64,000 bases of DNA from Rhytidiadelphus loreus (lineage: Eukaryota > Streptophyta > Bryopsida > Hypnales > Hylocomiaceae): contig OX344762.1 in NCBI GenBank assembly GCA_947034895.1, positions 81,586,981 through 81,650,980 of the forward strand, written 5' to 3'. A program made the translations under genes and the position numbers. This document shows, piece after piece, positions 51,148-64,000 of the stretch; positions within the stretch are counted from its first letter, which is position 1; the number at the start of each line of letters is the position of its first letter. A model generated the notes under the pieces. That model saw only the letters and a program-made list of their open reading frames with translations, made no database searches and was not told where the DNA came from.

Positions 51148-52880
51148 CTACAGCTCACCATCACCATCCAGGCTGAGAGAATCTTTGGCATTGACTGCTT
51201 CCTCAGGAACGCGGGCTTCTGTAGAGACCTTGACATGTTCTTCATCGTCCAACTCTTCCTGACCAAGGTCTTCATCTGCCGAGGCTGATTGCCTGTCAGC
51301 GAGTACATGTTTTAGGGAGAGCGTAGAAATGAAATCCATTACATGGGAGGAACGAGAACAACTCAAGGACGAATTCCAAAGGTTCAATACCGAAGGAATA
51401 TGTCAAAAGACAGGTGCTCAAGGAACGCACGATGTTTCCTTGCAACTCTTACTAAGCTCCTGGCAAAGCACGCGTTCAACATCCCCAGTAGCAACCTCCC
51501 CAACTCGGATTTTCTCCGTAAACTGTCATCAACACATTCTCATTATCCTCCCACAAGAGCAGCAAATGAAAGGACTATAACGAAATCATAAAAGAACATT
51601 GTGGAGTGGGTAACATTAATTATACTGAGCTCCGATACCTGGACGTCCGTCAAACAAACACGTTTTCTCAAGAATCGGGATTTTGGAAGTAAAACTGGCT
51701 TGCAACAACAGCAGAGTTGAGCAACATCGGTAGCAAGTGAAGTCTCTACTTGCTAAATTTAACTTTAATATTAGCAAACAAGTATGCTAAAGTTCCGATG
51801 TCCTACCTCCTGTCTTCAGTTGTCTCAAGGAGCCTGCAACGTGAACAGTGACATGAAGCATACGTAAGACCAAAAAGATTTAGCAAGTGTCGTCGAGATC
51901 AGCGCTTCAACCTCTTTGCATTGCAAGAAATGGCGATGGAGATTCTAGCATTGATGAGCAGAGAACATACAAATATCATTGACATTCACAGTCGGAATCC
52001 AAACCTCGGTCCCCTGTAATGATGACGCTGTCATGTTACACAACAGTAGCGACTACTGAATTACGAAAGCACTATAACAGGTTGATTTTGTGCAACTTAC
52101 CGACCACAGAATTTCACAATAGCTCTAGAATGTAGTTCAGTTGCCTGCCGATCTGCCAATGTCCAAAAATTCAATATTTGGATGATACATCCTAAATACG
52201 TTGCAATTGAGTTAGGAGATTCTAAGCATGAATCTACACATATAAGTCTATACCAGAAGCAAAAGACAATTCATTTCTTAATAATGGGAGAAGGATTACT
52301 CACTGAATGCCATTTCTGGATCATCTGGCACTCCGCCGTCCACTTTCAACCAAAACCACTTTCACGATCCGAGCCAGCCTGAAACAAAGAATCCAAACAA
52401 GATAAAAACAGCATCACCACGAAACATTTGTAAAGGCAACAGTTGCGAGGAAGCGAATTAGACCGAAAGCCCAAGTGGTGGAGGCTGCACACGTTTCCAT
52501 GCAAAAACGAAACAGGAGCATACATCCTCACTTGTTAGTGAAGAAGAAACCTCTGACCGAACACCCTAACACAGAATCTGCTCTTCACATGATGTAAGCA
52601 ACAACGGCAGCTTTCCTCAGCTTTCAAATCTGACCTGGAACAAATACCAAACTTAAGGAATACGTCCATAAATTGAGGAATAAAACATGCACCAATTTCT
52701 CAGGGAAGGATGGGGAGATGAACCTGTAATCAACCACTTTTCGTTCACGTTGGCCTTTCGAACCAAGTCGTTGACGATAATCCAAGTGATTTTTGGGTCG
52801 TTCCTGCAGTAGAAGCACAGATCAACTGAGCCAGAAGTATGATCCAATCTCAGAGAGATCTCTGATGTTAATTGACAAGT
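51148..52880 (-). pseudogene. Exon-like fragments of an unidentified gene
   Basis: Composition is less AT-rich than the surroundings, and three stretches look coding on the minus strand. (1) 52797-52718: AG-flanked, encoding NDPKITWIIVNDLVRK, followed by a CAG|GT donor. (2) about 52360-52306: WFWLKVDGGVPDDPEMAF, ending at a GTGAGT donor. (3) about 51297-51148: a last-exon-like acidic tail, with SASADEDLGQEELDDEE, ending GDGEL then stop. I do not recognise the family and could not join the exons in phase, so it may be a captured or decayed gene fragment. The whole block (about 49955-53935) is absent from unit 1, consistent with insertion. Confidence 0.4.
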
Positions 52881-53934
52881 CATTTAATATGCCTTCCAAA
52901 ACTTACATAGAAACAACTAAGTCACAATGCAACATGATCAATTGCAGTGCAAGGATTTCGCAACTACATTAATCTGCCAAGGTCGAGCACTGATCTTTCA
53001 CCTAGAGCTAGAATCTGCCTTCGATGTGTGTAAGCAATGTATCGATAAGAGTATGCGTGCCACCGGATCAATATATATTCCTACCATATTTTCACGTTAC
53101 TGGGTTACTAATACAGAACAGAAGACTTCAATTTGGATAGAAGCGTTTTGGGTTTGTTCTCTGAACGTGAATGTATTGTTGGATGCAAAAAATAGTCAGT
53201 ACTTCTAATCTCAAAGCTTTTCAACTCAACGTCTACATCCTCTCATAGAGAACATTCAATAGACGTACATTCGCCAGCGAGTCCAGCTCCAACTGCAAAA
53301 GCATCATGTGTGCAGAGCTTGTAAGTCCGTGGAGTAACTAACACCAGCAGCATAAGTGCCCGACAATTGAACCACATATCCAAATGGACACTAATGATTC
53401 AGACCTTGAATTTTACGGACACCTACAAATGAGAGTACTTTACATAACGGCAGTGAGCGCAAGAAATTTCTTATCCAACTAATTCCGAGGCTAAGAACGT
53501 GGTGAGACGTAGAGGTTACCGCAGAGATAAAATCTTCGTAGAGGGCATTACTAATACCAAAAATTGTGAAAATAACTGCTCAAGCATATCCTGACCACTC
53601 TTAAAACCCTGGAACGCTCGATGAGCCCATTCTAGGCTGTTCAATTCATGAAACTTTGATTGCTGTAGTACTTAATGGCAGATCTAGACAATCCTAAGAA
53701 CTACCATTAAGTACTACAAAATCCCCCCAAATCCTATCAAATGAAAATGAGAACGAATATGAGATTGTGATTGGTTCGACTACACTTGTCAATATCGAAA
53801 ATCAAACGAAAAAGGAACATTCTTAAAATGTGAATTCCAAAAGGGCAACAAATCCATAAAGTTTCGCTGTCCATAAAGTGTATCAAATGCAGAAACAGTT
53901 TTGTGAGAATCTACGAGGAGGGACGGAAAAACAT
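52881..53934. other. Non-repeated block without recognised gene
   Basis: Continues the unit-2-only insertion. No open frame with family-like sequence. Further 5' exons of the fragment above may lie here. Confidence 0.4.
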
Positions 53935-56620
53935 GATGATTTGGTCAATGTGGGTGTATGTTCCAACTGTAGCTAGATTATGAAGTCTTCTATTATGGAA
54001 ATGAAATCTCTCAAAAAAGTCATGTTAGCGAGTTAAAATTGACGCTCCAAATTGATGAAAGAAACCCCTGAAATTCAAGAATTTAAGTTAAAACAAACTC
54101 GAATCCAAACACAGTCTCATGTGCACTATCCTTGCGTCTAAGACTGCCTAAAGACCAGATTCAAAAGTATAGATAGCATAACGAGGTGCGTTTCTGTAAA
54201 GCCCTTGTGCAGTTATAAGGAGCATTATATCACAACGAGACGGAAAACTGGACGAACTGACTTCCATGACGAAAGTCAACCCTAATGCAACTCCTCCAGA
54301 ACTCAGACACCATGAGGACACTGTCATTGCACCTCTCCTCCAAACACATCCAATCGACTAGTCAGCTGAGAGTAACAGTGCCGCCTGGAGTCAAAAGAAC
54401 ATCAGAGCGTGTGATACTAAAACCAAGCGCCATGTGCTCCAAGGCATGTGCTAAAGAAATGCACACAACGGAGAGAGAGAGAGCTGATCGCATTTGGGAA
54501 CACTTACAGCGACGGCTTGGCAAACAGAGCATTTGTCGTTGACGACAGAGAAAGGAACACTCGATTTTGAGTGTGTTTTGTTTTCGACACGGTTTTGTGC
54601 ATGTGTAGGTCGTGGGCTTGCAACTTTCTTTTGTAATTTTTGACTGAAATTTTTGAAATTTTGGGGCTTGCAATATACAGTTGGAAAGGTATATCACACA
54701 CCCTAAAATTCTTAAATTTGCAGTCAAAAACTGCAAAAAAACAGTTGACTGCGCACGTAGTGAGCCTGCACAAAATCAAGGCAAGAAAAACCCCACTTGA
54801 TTTTGAGTGCGGTTTTTCTTACCATGTTTTGTTATGGTGTAGAGGTCACACAACAGAGGAAAATGAGAGAAATGAAAGCTTCCCTTGTAGAGAATCTCGC
54901 ATTGAACTCCATGGTGAAGCGCAGTTGATACCAAAGCACAATTTTGGTCGACAATTGGGAATAGACCGGGCAACAGACTTGCAAAAAGTTTGCACTGTGC
55001 CTTATGGAGTGTAGCAGGAGCTAGGAGCTTCTAGGCCTTGGATGGATGTCTTGTGGATGGCAACATTGTGATTGGCATTGCGCTCATTGGTTTTATACCA
55101 AGGTCTAGCTTTTGAGGATTATGGATTCTTTGGTCACTAAGCATCTTCACAACTAATATTGGATTCACAATAATTTTTGTATCCAAACAAAAGCAAGTGA
55201 TTTTTACATGTATTTTGGCCAATTCATTTTAGAGAAAAAGAAATACTCCATATAGGGAGACGACCCATTCCTAATCACCCTCCTATTCCCAACCTATAGA
55301 CTATTGTATTTTTGTGAAGTTGTCGCATAGTTTGAGGAGCAATTCTGGCACATTATGATTGGTTGCAAGGCTATCAATATTGCAACTAGCCCTTGGTCGA
55401 TTTTGCAATGAGCCTACGGTTAGAAATTGAAAGGTCTATGTCACCATTGTAGGTCAAAGAAAATCTCTCACTAAAGATTTCATAGTAATTACATTTTTTA
55501 TAATAAAATTATGGAAAAAATGCACTCCTTTCAAATTCTATTTGTGTACATGGGAAAAATTTGGCACTCAAAAAACCTAGGCTAATATCATGGTTTTTGA
55601 GGTTTTGGTCAATTGCTTTGGTTTGACTTTTGACTTGTTTGTATTTGTAATTTTTATTATTGAGTGCATGTTTCCAAATCCTCGTCTATATCAAATCTAG
55701 AAATTTAATTTGCACACACATTTGAGTTTGAATGCATTTTCTATTGACACTTTTGAGCAATTTGACAATGAGAATTTAGGTTTGCCAATTATGAAAGGAC
55801 TTACTTGATAGTTTTTTTGATACATGAAGATCTTCTTTCTTGAAGGCAAGGGAATGAAAAATCATGTTTTAGGCCATATAAATTGTGTTTTAGAACTTTT
55901 TTCATTTTTTTGTTCTTTTCACTTTTTGTTGTTGCAATGCAACATTTCATATATTGCTTGGATTGTAAAAGACATTTGATGAATTTATTGATGTTTTGGA
56001 ATGTTTTATTTTTTTCAAAGGGATCATTGGTAGTAATGCAAAGTCTATAAGTTTTACATAATGTGAATTCAAGTTAGGTATGTTAGTTTCCCAACCCTAG
56101 CATTTGCATTATACTAAAAGATGCAAACTAAATTCATCATTTTTTAATTCTAATTGAATTTTGAAGTTTAAATACCCCCATGGGTACGCAGTTAAATAAA
56201 AAATACTTCTACTTTGACCTAATAGATCTCACAAATGGCAAGGAATTTGAGTTTGAATTTTTTTTGTATACATTTTACATGAAGTTGAAATTAAGATCTT
56301 ACACATTAGAAGAGTTTTCAGGCCATTGGGAGACCTCGAGTTCTCTGACGTTCCCGGATTGTGGGAACGTCGCAGAACCAGCAGTCCGACTTGGCACAGG
56401 GATTCCCAGGTCGGACTGCATTAATGAATTAATTTATAAATTTTATTTATAAATTTTTTTAAATTTTTAATATTATTTTTAAATTTTTAAATTTTAAATT
56501 AATTTTTTTTTAAATTTTAAATTAATTAATTAATTTTTTAATAATTAATTAATTAGACTGTTTGGCCATGGTTTGCAGTATGGGGAACCATGGCTGGAAG
56601 GTTTCCCACAGGCCTCAATT

Positions 56621-57719
56621 CACTACAAGGGAAACTGTATCCTGTTGACAGGAAATTTGACAGAATTCTGTCAAATGTGCTGTAGATTAGGAGTACTTGA
56701 TTCGGACACTTAATTGACAGAATTCTGTCAATTCGGCTGTCATTTCGGACAAAGATACACGTCAGCAAGTCTTCCTCTCACTCTTTTGCCACCATGGATT
56801 TTTTAATTTCCACGTCACTTAATCCCAAAAAATATTTTTCAAAGATTTAATAAAATACTTGAAATAATGGCTAGAAAAAAAATTGGATGAAATTTTATCA
56901 GATGAATGATAAGTTCTTAGATGAAATATTTTTGGATGATTTAAATTTTTTTATCAACTTTCCAAAACGTTGAACAAAACAAATTGAGAACATGGAGCTA
57001 ATTTATTTACTAAATTATTTTCTTCCATGAATCATTTGTATTTTGTGAAATGAATGGGGAAGAGAAGCTCCTTATATACACATATGGAGGTAGGAGGTCG
57101 ACCAACCCATATGGGATACGTGAATTTTTGAAGTTGTGAGCTCATAGTGAAGTTAGAAATCCGTAATTTTGTAATAAAACTAAGATTTTAGACCTCATTT
57201 GAGAATAGTATAATGTCTTTTTTTTAAGAACTTTGAACTAATAATATTTAATATATGAATTGGAGTTTCAAGTTCAAAAATAATTTTGACATTTCAAGTT
57301 TTCAATCAAAAGTTATAGTCAAATTTCAAAGAGGAAGTTTGAAAAAATATAATAAGAACAATTTCAAACACCTCTTTGAAATTTCATAACTTTTGATTGG
57401 AAACTAAAAATGTCAAAATAATTTTTGGATGAAAAGCTTGAGTTGATTTTCTAACTAATGTTAGTTAAATTTTTTTTGAAAAAACACATTCATCTATGCC
57501 TAAATGAGGTCTGAAGTCCTACTTTCAACACAATTCCTATTTCTAACTTTACACATAACCGTCTTATTTATCAAAATTGACTGAGAAATTGACAAGATTT
57601 TGACGAACATTGCAATATTGACCGCATTGATAGGATGCCAACTTCCAAAAGTTGTGGTGGTCATTTCGGACACTTTTCTGTCAAAATTTCAGTCAATTGG
57701 GCCCATTTCCCTTGTAGTG
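56621..57719. mobile_element. Nonautonomous CACTA (CMC/EnSpm) element, 1,099 bp
   Basis: It begins CACTACAAGGGAAA, ends TTTCCCTTGTAGTG, and is flanked by ATT on both sides (3-bp TSD, as in CACTA elements). The left subterminal region has two perfect 22-bp palindromes centred on GACAGAATTCTGTC (56655-56676 and 56712-56733). Half-sites CTGTCAAA/TCAGTCAA lie at the right end, fitting transposase-binding repeats. No transposase is encoded. Confidence 0.88.
57141..57550. repeat. Foldback hairpin inside the CACTA element
   Basis: Arms of roughly 150-190 bases face each other around about 57350: TTTAGACCTCATTTG pairs with its near-inverse at about 57505, and CAAATTTCAAAGAGG with CCTCTTTGAAATTTC. 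The layout and part of the sequence match the hairpins at 21080-21385 and 43452-43815, so the CACTA core appears to contain the same foldback module. Confidence 0.65.
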
Positions 57720-60629
57720 ATTCTTATCTAATGATTACAATTTTCGTTGAAAAGTCTTGACACCAATATGACCATATATTGCATTCCAAGGGTTGACAAT
57801 GCCAAAGGAATTTTAGGGTTTATACTTCCAAAGCCTAGCTTCAATCAAGAATTAATTGGTAGAAAACATGAGAAATAATGAAATAGAAAGTTTTGAAGAA
57901 CTAAAAAAATATGTCTATTTTTGTTTCTCCCCCATTTTTTCCTACATATTTCTTTTACATTGCAGTTACAAAAATTGCACACGATATCAAACTCAAGATA
58001 TATTTATAATAAACCAATGCTATACATGCTTTTATAACATGCATAAATCCTACACACTACCTAGGTAAAGTGTATATACAAATGCACTTATGCACACTTG
58101 AAATTACATTACCACTCAGGATAATTCATTTAAATGCAAGACCCCTCTTATACTAATTGAAATATAAATCACACATTTTGAGATTAAATATATACATGGG
58201 TGGTAAATGTTAACATTCCTTTAGCTGCTAAAAAATTAATCAAAGTTGCAACATGTGGACAGGTTCAATATAAGCTTTAAAATAGACTCAATATTCCTTT
58301 TTCTAATCCAGTTTTTTTTAAAACATCTCCAAAAGTTCTAGCATCTACTTTTAGAAATAAATTCTGTCAACCTTTGACCACTAGGTATGGTAGATCATGT
58401 GCACACTTTATTTTGTTCAACTTTTTTACCAACACATGCAATATTTTTTATTATGTAGTGACACAAAATTTGAACCAATTTCAATTTATTTTCTTGAATT
58501 GGATCACTCAAGTTGTTCATTTTCAAACCTTGAACGTAGATCTTGCAAGAACAAGATTCTCATGCACAACAAGACCACCACATTGAAAAAAATGATGAAC
58601 AGTGGAATGAAAAGACTTAAAATAATGAGCACATACCAATGTCGTTAGGTAGGAAGTCCTTGAACATGTATAGAAGACGAAGTCCTTAGGCTTCTCCAGC
58701 ACGGGTGTACCTGAACAGGATCTGTTCTATCTTGCACATATCTAATCTATATTCTCTAATGTAGACAAGACCTTTATCATGGACAATGACGAAGGGCCCT
58801 TTGTTCTGAGTGCGATTGCCGCAATGCATTGCTGGTTCTTCGAAGCTTGCAGTCAGCTTGCTAGTTAGATAAACATTCCGCTTGAACTTGGTTTGGGCAG
58901 TGATGGACGGCGGGTGTTCTGACGGGTATTCATTTCTTTCATTCCCCTTCAAATCTGTATTTTTTTCCTCACTTGCCAATTTAGAAATCATAGGGTGTTA
59001 TGGTCGATGATTCTATAGGAATCAATTTGCAAGGTTGGATTAGGGTTTCTTGTGTAGTAATCATCCGAATTGTAGTTCCTTATATGATGGATATGTGGGA
59101 ATGAAGTTACCAGGTTTATTTACGGTATCTGTTGAATTAATGCAAGATGCTAAATTTGAATTGTAATTCATACTTAGAAATGTTATCTAGAAATCAATCT
59201 GTGAGCAAAAGTTAGGGTTCCTATTCATGGAGTACAAACTGATCATTTGAATTGAAATGCAATAATTGATGTAGAGAGCAGTTAGCATAAATCAGTGTGC
59301 TTGAAATCTGCGGGTTCAATAGTTGATGATTATTTCTAAATCAATTGGCAAGGTTGAATTAGGACTTCAATTGTAGTCATGTACAATGATCACGTGAATT
59401 GAAATTCATGCTTTGAAGGTTTTTTGAGGATCAATGGGCAAGGGTTTTCAGTGAGGTAAGGCACAATGGCCTTATGAATTGTAATTTGTGTTTGGTCATT
59501 CCGAGGTTAATTAAACATTTATATTTAGGTGATGCAAGGTGGTCATCTTAATTGTAATTCATGGATAGAGTGATGTTCCCTCACCTATCAAATTACATAT
59601 TCTAGGATGCTAGTGTTGATGGTTCCCTAGATATCGACTTGCATGACAAACTTAGGGGGTTTGGTTACGAGATGCTAAATAATAATCATGTGTGATTGAC
59701 TAGTTTTACTTGGCTCACATGAAAAATTCAAAAGCTATCAATTAACAAACCATGATTGACAAAAGATCTCAACCACTATAATTTGTAAGCCCAATCACCC
59801 TCCCTTATTGCAAACCAAAACAATTTCAGGTCATGGGCGTCTAGACCATCAATCCACACCCCAAACTTGCATGATCAATCATCCGCTTCCAACATGCACC
59901 GACTAGGCCAAAATCTCAAGAAAAGCACTTAGAAAATCCACAAACTCCAAAGCATGATTCACAAAATGATTATTCACATCTTAGACCCACTATAGTAGAG
60001 GAAAAGTACAGGATTAGGGGTTCAAAACAAAAACATCCTATCAAAGATTGAACGGAGGACTTGAAGAACCACCTAAACCAATTTCTACACAAAAGTCTCA
60101 ACATGACCTCTAACATCATCACAAGGACATCTAAAAAGTAAGCAAGGATTAGCTTGAAAGGACCAAGCATTCATCGTTTGAGAATGACAAGTTTGACTAA
60201 ACATATTGTAAAAAAGTGTAATTGAGATGGTCCCAATTTCCATATCAACAAAAGCAATAATGAACATTGCATGCATCGGTTCAAACCTCAAAAGTAATTA
60301 TACAAAAGAAAACCTGCAATGAGCAACTCAAAAACTGCGATAATTCCTACCAAAAAAAGTAGGAACACCACAGGAAGCACTAGAACTAGAGTGCATTGAT
60401 CTTCAACTCATGTTCATTAAAATCATGTTAGCCAACAACTTGTGCATGTGGCCAACCATCCAAAATGAAACAAAGCATTACAACTCTCCAAGAAAGAGGT
60501 CCAAAACTTCATCTTGTAATTCATCTTGATCAAGTGGTAATGTCGTGGCTCACATGTCCATCAAATATCTTGCAGATCAGACTCTATAGTTTCCAAAGGT
60601 AAAACATCAAGACATGAATCTCATAAGCC

Positions 60630-63600
60630 CTACTCTCCAAGTTTGATTGGAAGTTGCCCCAAATTTTTCTCCTCCCATTCACCCTCTATCCAATTTAGCG
60701 AAGACTTTGGAGGACGTCTCCTTCCCACAAATTGAAGCACCTTCCGCCCAACAAGGTCCAACTTGATTCTTCCCCGTTCACGAGAGGAAGAAAAGTGCAC
60801 AGGGTGCAACAATGGCAATGTGGCCAACATTTGTATGTCTTTCTCATAAAGCTCTAGGGAATCACAACCATCAAGGTCAAGTTCCTCAAGATTCCTCGAT
60901 TTATTCAAGTCTGGCAATTTTCGTAGACATACACAATCAGAGAGATCAAGGGACCGCAATGCAGGCAAATCTCCCATTTCTGACAAAGAAACTAAGGTAT
61001 AACTCCAACTTAAGTCCAAACCTTGTAATTGATTCAATCCATTCAGATTTGGGGCCTTAATTGATTTCCCCAATATATGGCCAAACTCTTGAAGTTGGCA
61101 TGGAAAGTGAAGTTGAGTCAAATCTGCTCCACCATGTGTCCTCAAAGTTTGCAATTTGGTGAAGGATAGCAAATTGGGCACTTTCTTCAAAGCATCAATG
61201 CTCACACATAAGTGCTCTAGGCAAATAAGTTGAGCTAATCCTCGAATATCAGCCAATTGCGGGCAAGAACTTAAGTCAAGAGATTTTAGTCTAGATGCCA
61301 TTTTTGTAGAGGGTAACAATAAGGTTTGCAATTTGTGGATATCAGAAAGTTGCACATGTCTCAAAGACAAGCAATTGCTTAAATCCAATTGTAAACCAAC
61401 TTCCACGTCCAAAAGCTTAAGTTTGCACAGGTTGTTGCACTGAGTAAAAACATCCAACCCTAACAACACCCCTGTCACACTTATGTATAGATACTTGAGG
61501 GATCTTGGAAATTGTCCCATAATGAGTTCACGCTTGGACGAACTACAAAAGTCAGCACTCCATTCAAAAAGAGTGAGGTTCGCCAATCCTTCAAGGCCCT
61601 CAAGTCTTTGAATGCAAGATAAACCATAAACCTGCAAGCTTCGTAGACACTTCATGCCCTTCAAGTTCAATGTTCCTTTTACGGTGTTCAAACCATAGAG
61701 TTGCAATACCAAAACGTTTGAAAAATAATTCCATTCAATACCAGCCAAACTTTCAATTGGATGGGGAACAAATTGATCATCATCTTGTATAGAAAGTCGT
61801 GTCAAAATCTCCCAACATCCAGTAGCAGGGGTAACCTCAAGCTCAGAGAGATCCCTATTAAGCTTATCTATATACACCCACCTTCGATCTCCAATGCCTA
61901 TTGCTTCAACTAGTTTTCCTTTGGCTTCAAGGACCACAAACTCACTATACAAATCGTGCATGCTCATCTTTCCCAATGACAAATTTACATCTTGCAACAA
62001 GCCTTTTCCTTTCAAGTCATTCAACTGCAATTTCAAGAAAAACACAAACAATTACATCAAAAAAGCCAAACACCCAACAATTTAGTCATCTAATCTTGAT
62101 GGAACACACAATGCAAACAAACTCTTCGAAAGTTGAAAAATTCCACAAAGGAACAAAAATGAAATCCTAAAAATGAGTATTGAAACATGAACTAATTCAT
62201 ACAATTACACCCTAAAAACTCGTTCAAGATGTGAAAAATGATGCCCCTCTCCTTCAAAAACTTCATGGTTAGAAGCAAAGAAGGTACCAAACATTGCATC
62301 TCTTGCTCATCTTTCTTGTGTACAGCACATAGACGCTCCAACCATATTATTGAAATTTCGCCAGACCAGGTTTCAAGATAGAAATGTTGGAGAAAGAAGC
62401 CCACATCCATAAACAAGGCTTGTTCAACTGGTCGGAGTAGGTCAAAACTACTTCTCAACACACTGAAAACCTCATTCTCCCCAGAAAATGTATTGAAATT
62501 CCACACCAAGGATAAGATTTGTACCCATTCAGAGGGATTCTTTCCAAGACAACCAAGTTGCCTACCTAAGGCCTCCAATGCTAACGGGTGGTAATGCAAA
62601 CCTCCTCCATTACCCTTGGAAAAATAACACCTTCTAACACACAAGTCGATAAAAACCATATCTTCTTCACTTGTGAATTGTTGTCCATTTGCAGCATAGT
62701 GTAAGAATAAACTTCTTGCATCTCCATGCCCAAGTTCAGGCATCTCAAGACATGCAACTCCATCCACTCCCAAAAGCTCCAAGGTCCTTGGAGCCCGTGT
62801 AGTCACAAGCACAAAACTATTTGGATGGGAAGGAGCTTTCAAAAATACTAGGGCTTGTTTGATTGATTTGGCATTATCCCAAACATTGTCAATAGCCAAA
62901 AAGGTCTTTTGCTTCAAAAGATTCTTGAATAAAACGTCCTTGCACTACAAACACATCAACCACACAATCTTTAGGAGACAAAACTCAGGTAGATGAATAT
63001 TAGGGAATGATGACACTAATATCACTTCTTTAAGAAACAAAAGTAAAATATCTAATTCATCTTGTCATATTGATTAAGTAAAAATTGTCCTATATTTACC
63101 AATGGATGTAATACTAAGGACCAAACTAGCATATCACCCTGAATTGGGTTCACTATAACATGACAAGGGATGAAATACTAACAATAACATAAACTACAAA
63201 GAAGTGTTGAAAACTAGAATTGAGAATCTTGATATAGATCACCAAAACCATATTGAAAGTGTAAATCATCCTCCACTTACTTCTCCTTCATCCAATTGTT
63301 GAACGACCTCTTGACTTTTCCAAGTCAATTTGATCAACACTTTTTGCAATAACTCCCTAGAATTGGATGATGTGCTGTCCAATTCGATATGGCACACCCT
63401 CCCTTCAAAATCATTTGAGAGTTCATTGCATAGTCTCTTGCAAGCCGTGGTCTTACCAATACCACCCACTCCATACAAGCCAACCACTTTCACTTCAGCC
63501 AATTTAGAGGCTCGAACTTGTTTCATCTTCTCTATAACAACCTATCAATCCAATAATCACAAACATCAATCCATTTGGTTCACCCTTTGTTCACTATCCA

Positions 63601-64000
63601 TGAAATAAAAGAAACTACCAAAAACCATTGCCCTCCACCAACATTGCACAATACTACCATCAAATACAAACTTTGATGAAAAGAATTCAAAGGGATTTGC
63701 ACCTAATACTACTTTAAATAAAAAATAGGAACCTCAAAAGGACAAGAAATACAAGTACATGTACCATACCTCATGAGCATTTCCTTGAACATGGGAATCC
63801 TCCCACTTGATGTCTGGTGGCACTAATTTGCAAATGTGGGACACAATTGTATTCTCATACTCCACAACTTGCTTCAATTCTTGACCATATGGTAAGCCAG
63901 TGTACTTTGTGAGCTCATCAAGTGCACACTTCCAATCATCCACCTTTATCAATCCTTGCGGATCGTCCCTTGCAAATGTCTTCCATTTTTCAAACCATCT
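60630..64000 (-). CDS. Second TNL receptor, exon 1 truncated by window end
   Basis: Paralogue of the TNL at 32214-35985. Exons (minus): beyond 64000-63770, 63541-63281, 62944-62288, 62024-60630, with the same splice sites and phase 0. It shows the end of the TIR region (77 codons visible, DDPQGLIKVDDW onward), P-loop GVGGIGKTT, kinase-2 FLAIDNVWD, GLPL-type HPLALEALG, MHD in SMHDLYSEF, and LRRs ending SSLNWIEGEW. Exons 2 and 3 have exactly the same lengths as in copy 1. Intron 2 (336 bp in both) differs at only four positions by my count, while the LRR exon differs at roughly a fifth or more of residues and has small indels. It stops three codons earlier (TAG at 60630). No disabling change is visible. 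Confidence 0.9.

Larger units (their letters stand above)
56304..57733. mobile_element. MITE-like element with 31-bp TIR, interrupted by CACTA element
   Basis: The left end CATTAGAAGAG...GGCC...GGGAGACC is mirrored at the right, split by the CACTA insertion: GGTTTCCCACAGGCC at 56600-56614 and CTTATCTAATG at 57723-57733. Counted over 31 positions, 24 match. Unit 1 is continuous here (about 28330). Inside the left part are two perfect stem-loops, GACGTTCCC/GGGAACGTC (56347-56371) and GCAGTCCGAC/GTCGGACTGC (56381-56419), then an AT-only tract to 56550. Confidence 0.75.
38815..64000. repeat. Segmental repeat, unit 2 (with second TNL), runs past window end
   Basis: Direct-orientation paralogue of unit 1 (landmarks listed there), longer because of more insertions: 40196-41007, 41153-42640, about 43820-48040, 48515-49863, about 49955-53935 and 56304-57733. 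The start matches units 0 and 1 at GCATGTAGCAACTCC, including the TKLHELE-type exon with TAG (here HESE then TAG, about 39108-39132). Confidence 0.85.

Noticed and set aside
1..64000. CRISPR arrays, bacterial operons, tRNA and rRNA genes
   Set aside because: Tandem repeats found are direct, without spacers. No cloverleaf or rRNA motifs were recognised, and spliced genes make this nuclear plant DNA.

Overview
The window looks like nuclear DNA of a land plant, probably a seed-free one (bryophyte, lycophyte or fern). The evidence is spliced genes with GT-AG introns, an intact TIR-NB-ARC-LRR (TNL) immune receptor gene, a plant-style kinesin-4 gene, and AT-rich intergenic DNA full of DNA transposons. 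No LTR retrotransposon protein, rRNA or tRNA gene was recognised. The lineage is inferred from gene content and style, not from a diagnostic sequence.

Layout. 1-2005: decayed pogo/Tigger-type DDE transposase. 2006-7402: repeat-rich, GC-variable spacer. 7403-15654 (+): an 18-exon kinesin-4 gene. It ends in a very unusual exon encoding about 25 tandem copies of an eight-residue acidic/basic repeat. From about 15.36 kb to the window end, one segment is present three times in direct orientation. Each copy begins with what looks like the last intron and last exon of the kinesin and ends with the TNL gene on the minus strand. Unit 0 (15362-17235) is internally deleted, so a kinesin-like 3' end abuts a TNL 3' fragment. 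Unit 1 (18192 to about 36140) carries a full four-exon TNL (32214-35985). Unit 2 (38815 to beyond 64000) carries a second TNL (60630 to beyond 64000), cut off by the window inside exon 1.

The units differ mainly by transposon insertions, so each unit often supplies the empty site for the other. By this comparison or by target-site duplication (TSD) and terminal inverted repeat (TIR), I resolve: a family of TTAA-flanked elements (piggyBac-like ends); hAT-like MITEs with 8-bp TSDs; a PIF/Harbinger-like element with TAA TSD; a decayed Harbinger transposase plus Myb-like gene pair; a CACTA element with ATT TSD nested in an older inverted-repeat element; two copies of another MITE family; and foldback hairpins. 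The kinesin is expected to be a microtubule motor, and the TNLs intracellular pathogen sensors. They are linked by duplication history, not by a shared pathway.

All exon boundaries are read by eye from splice consensus and frame. They fit well for the TNLs and for most of the kinesin. Two kinesin details are uncertain: a proposed 14-nt microexon and the choice of terminal exon.
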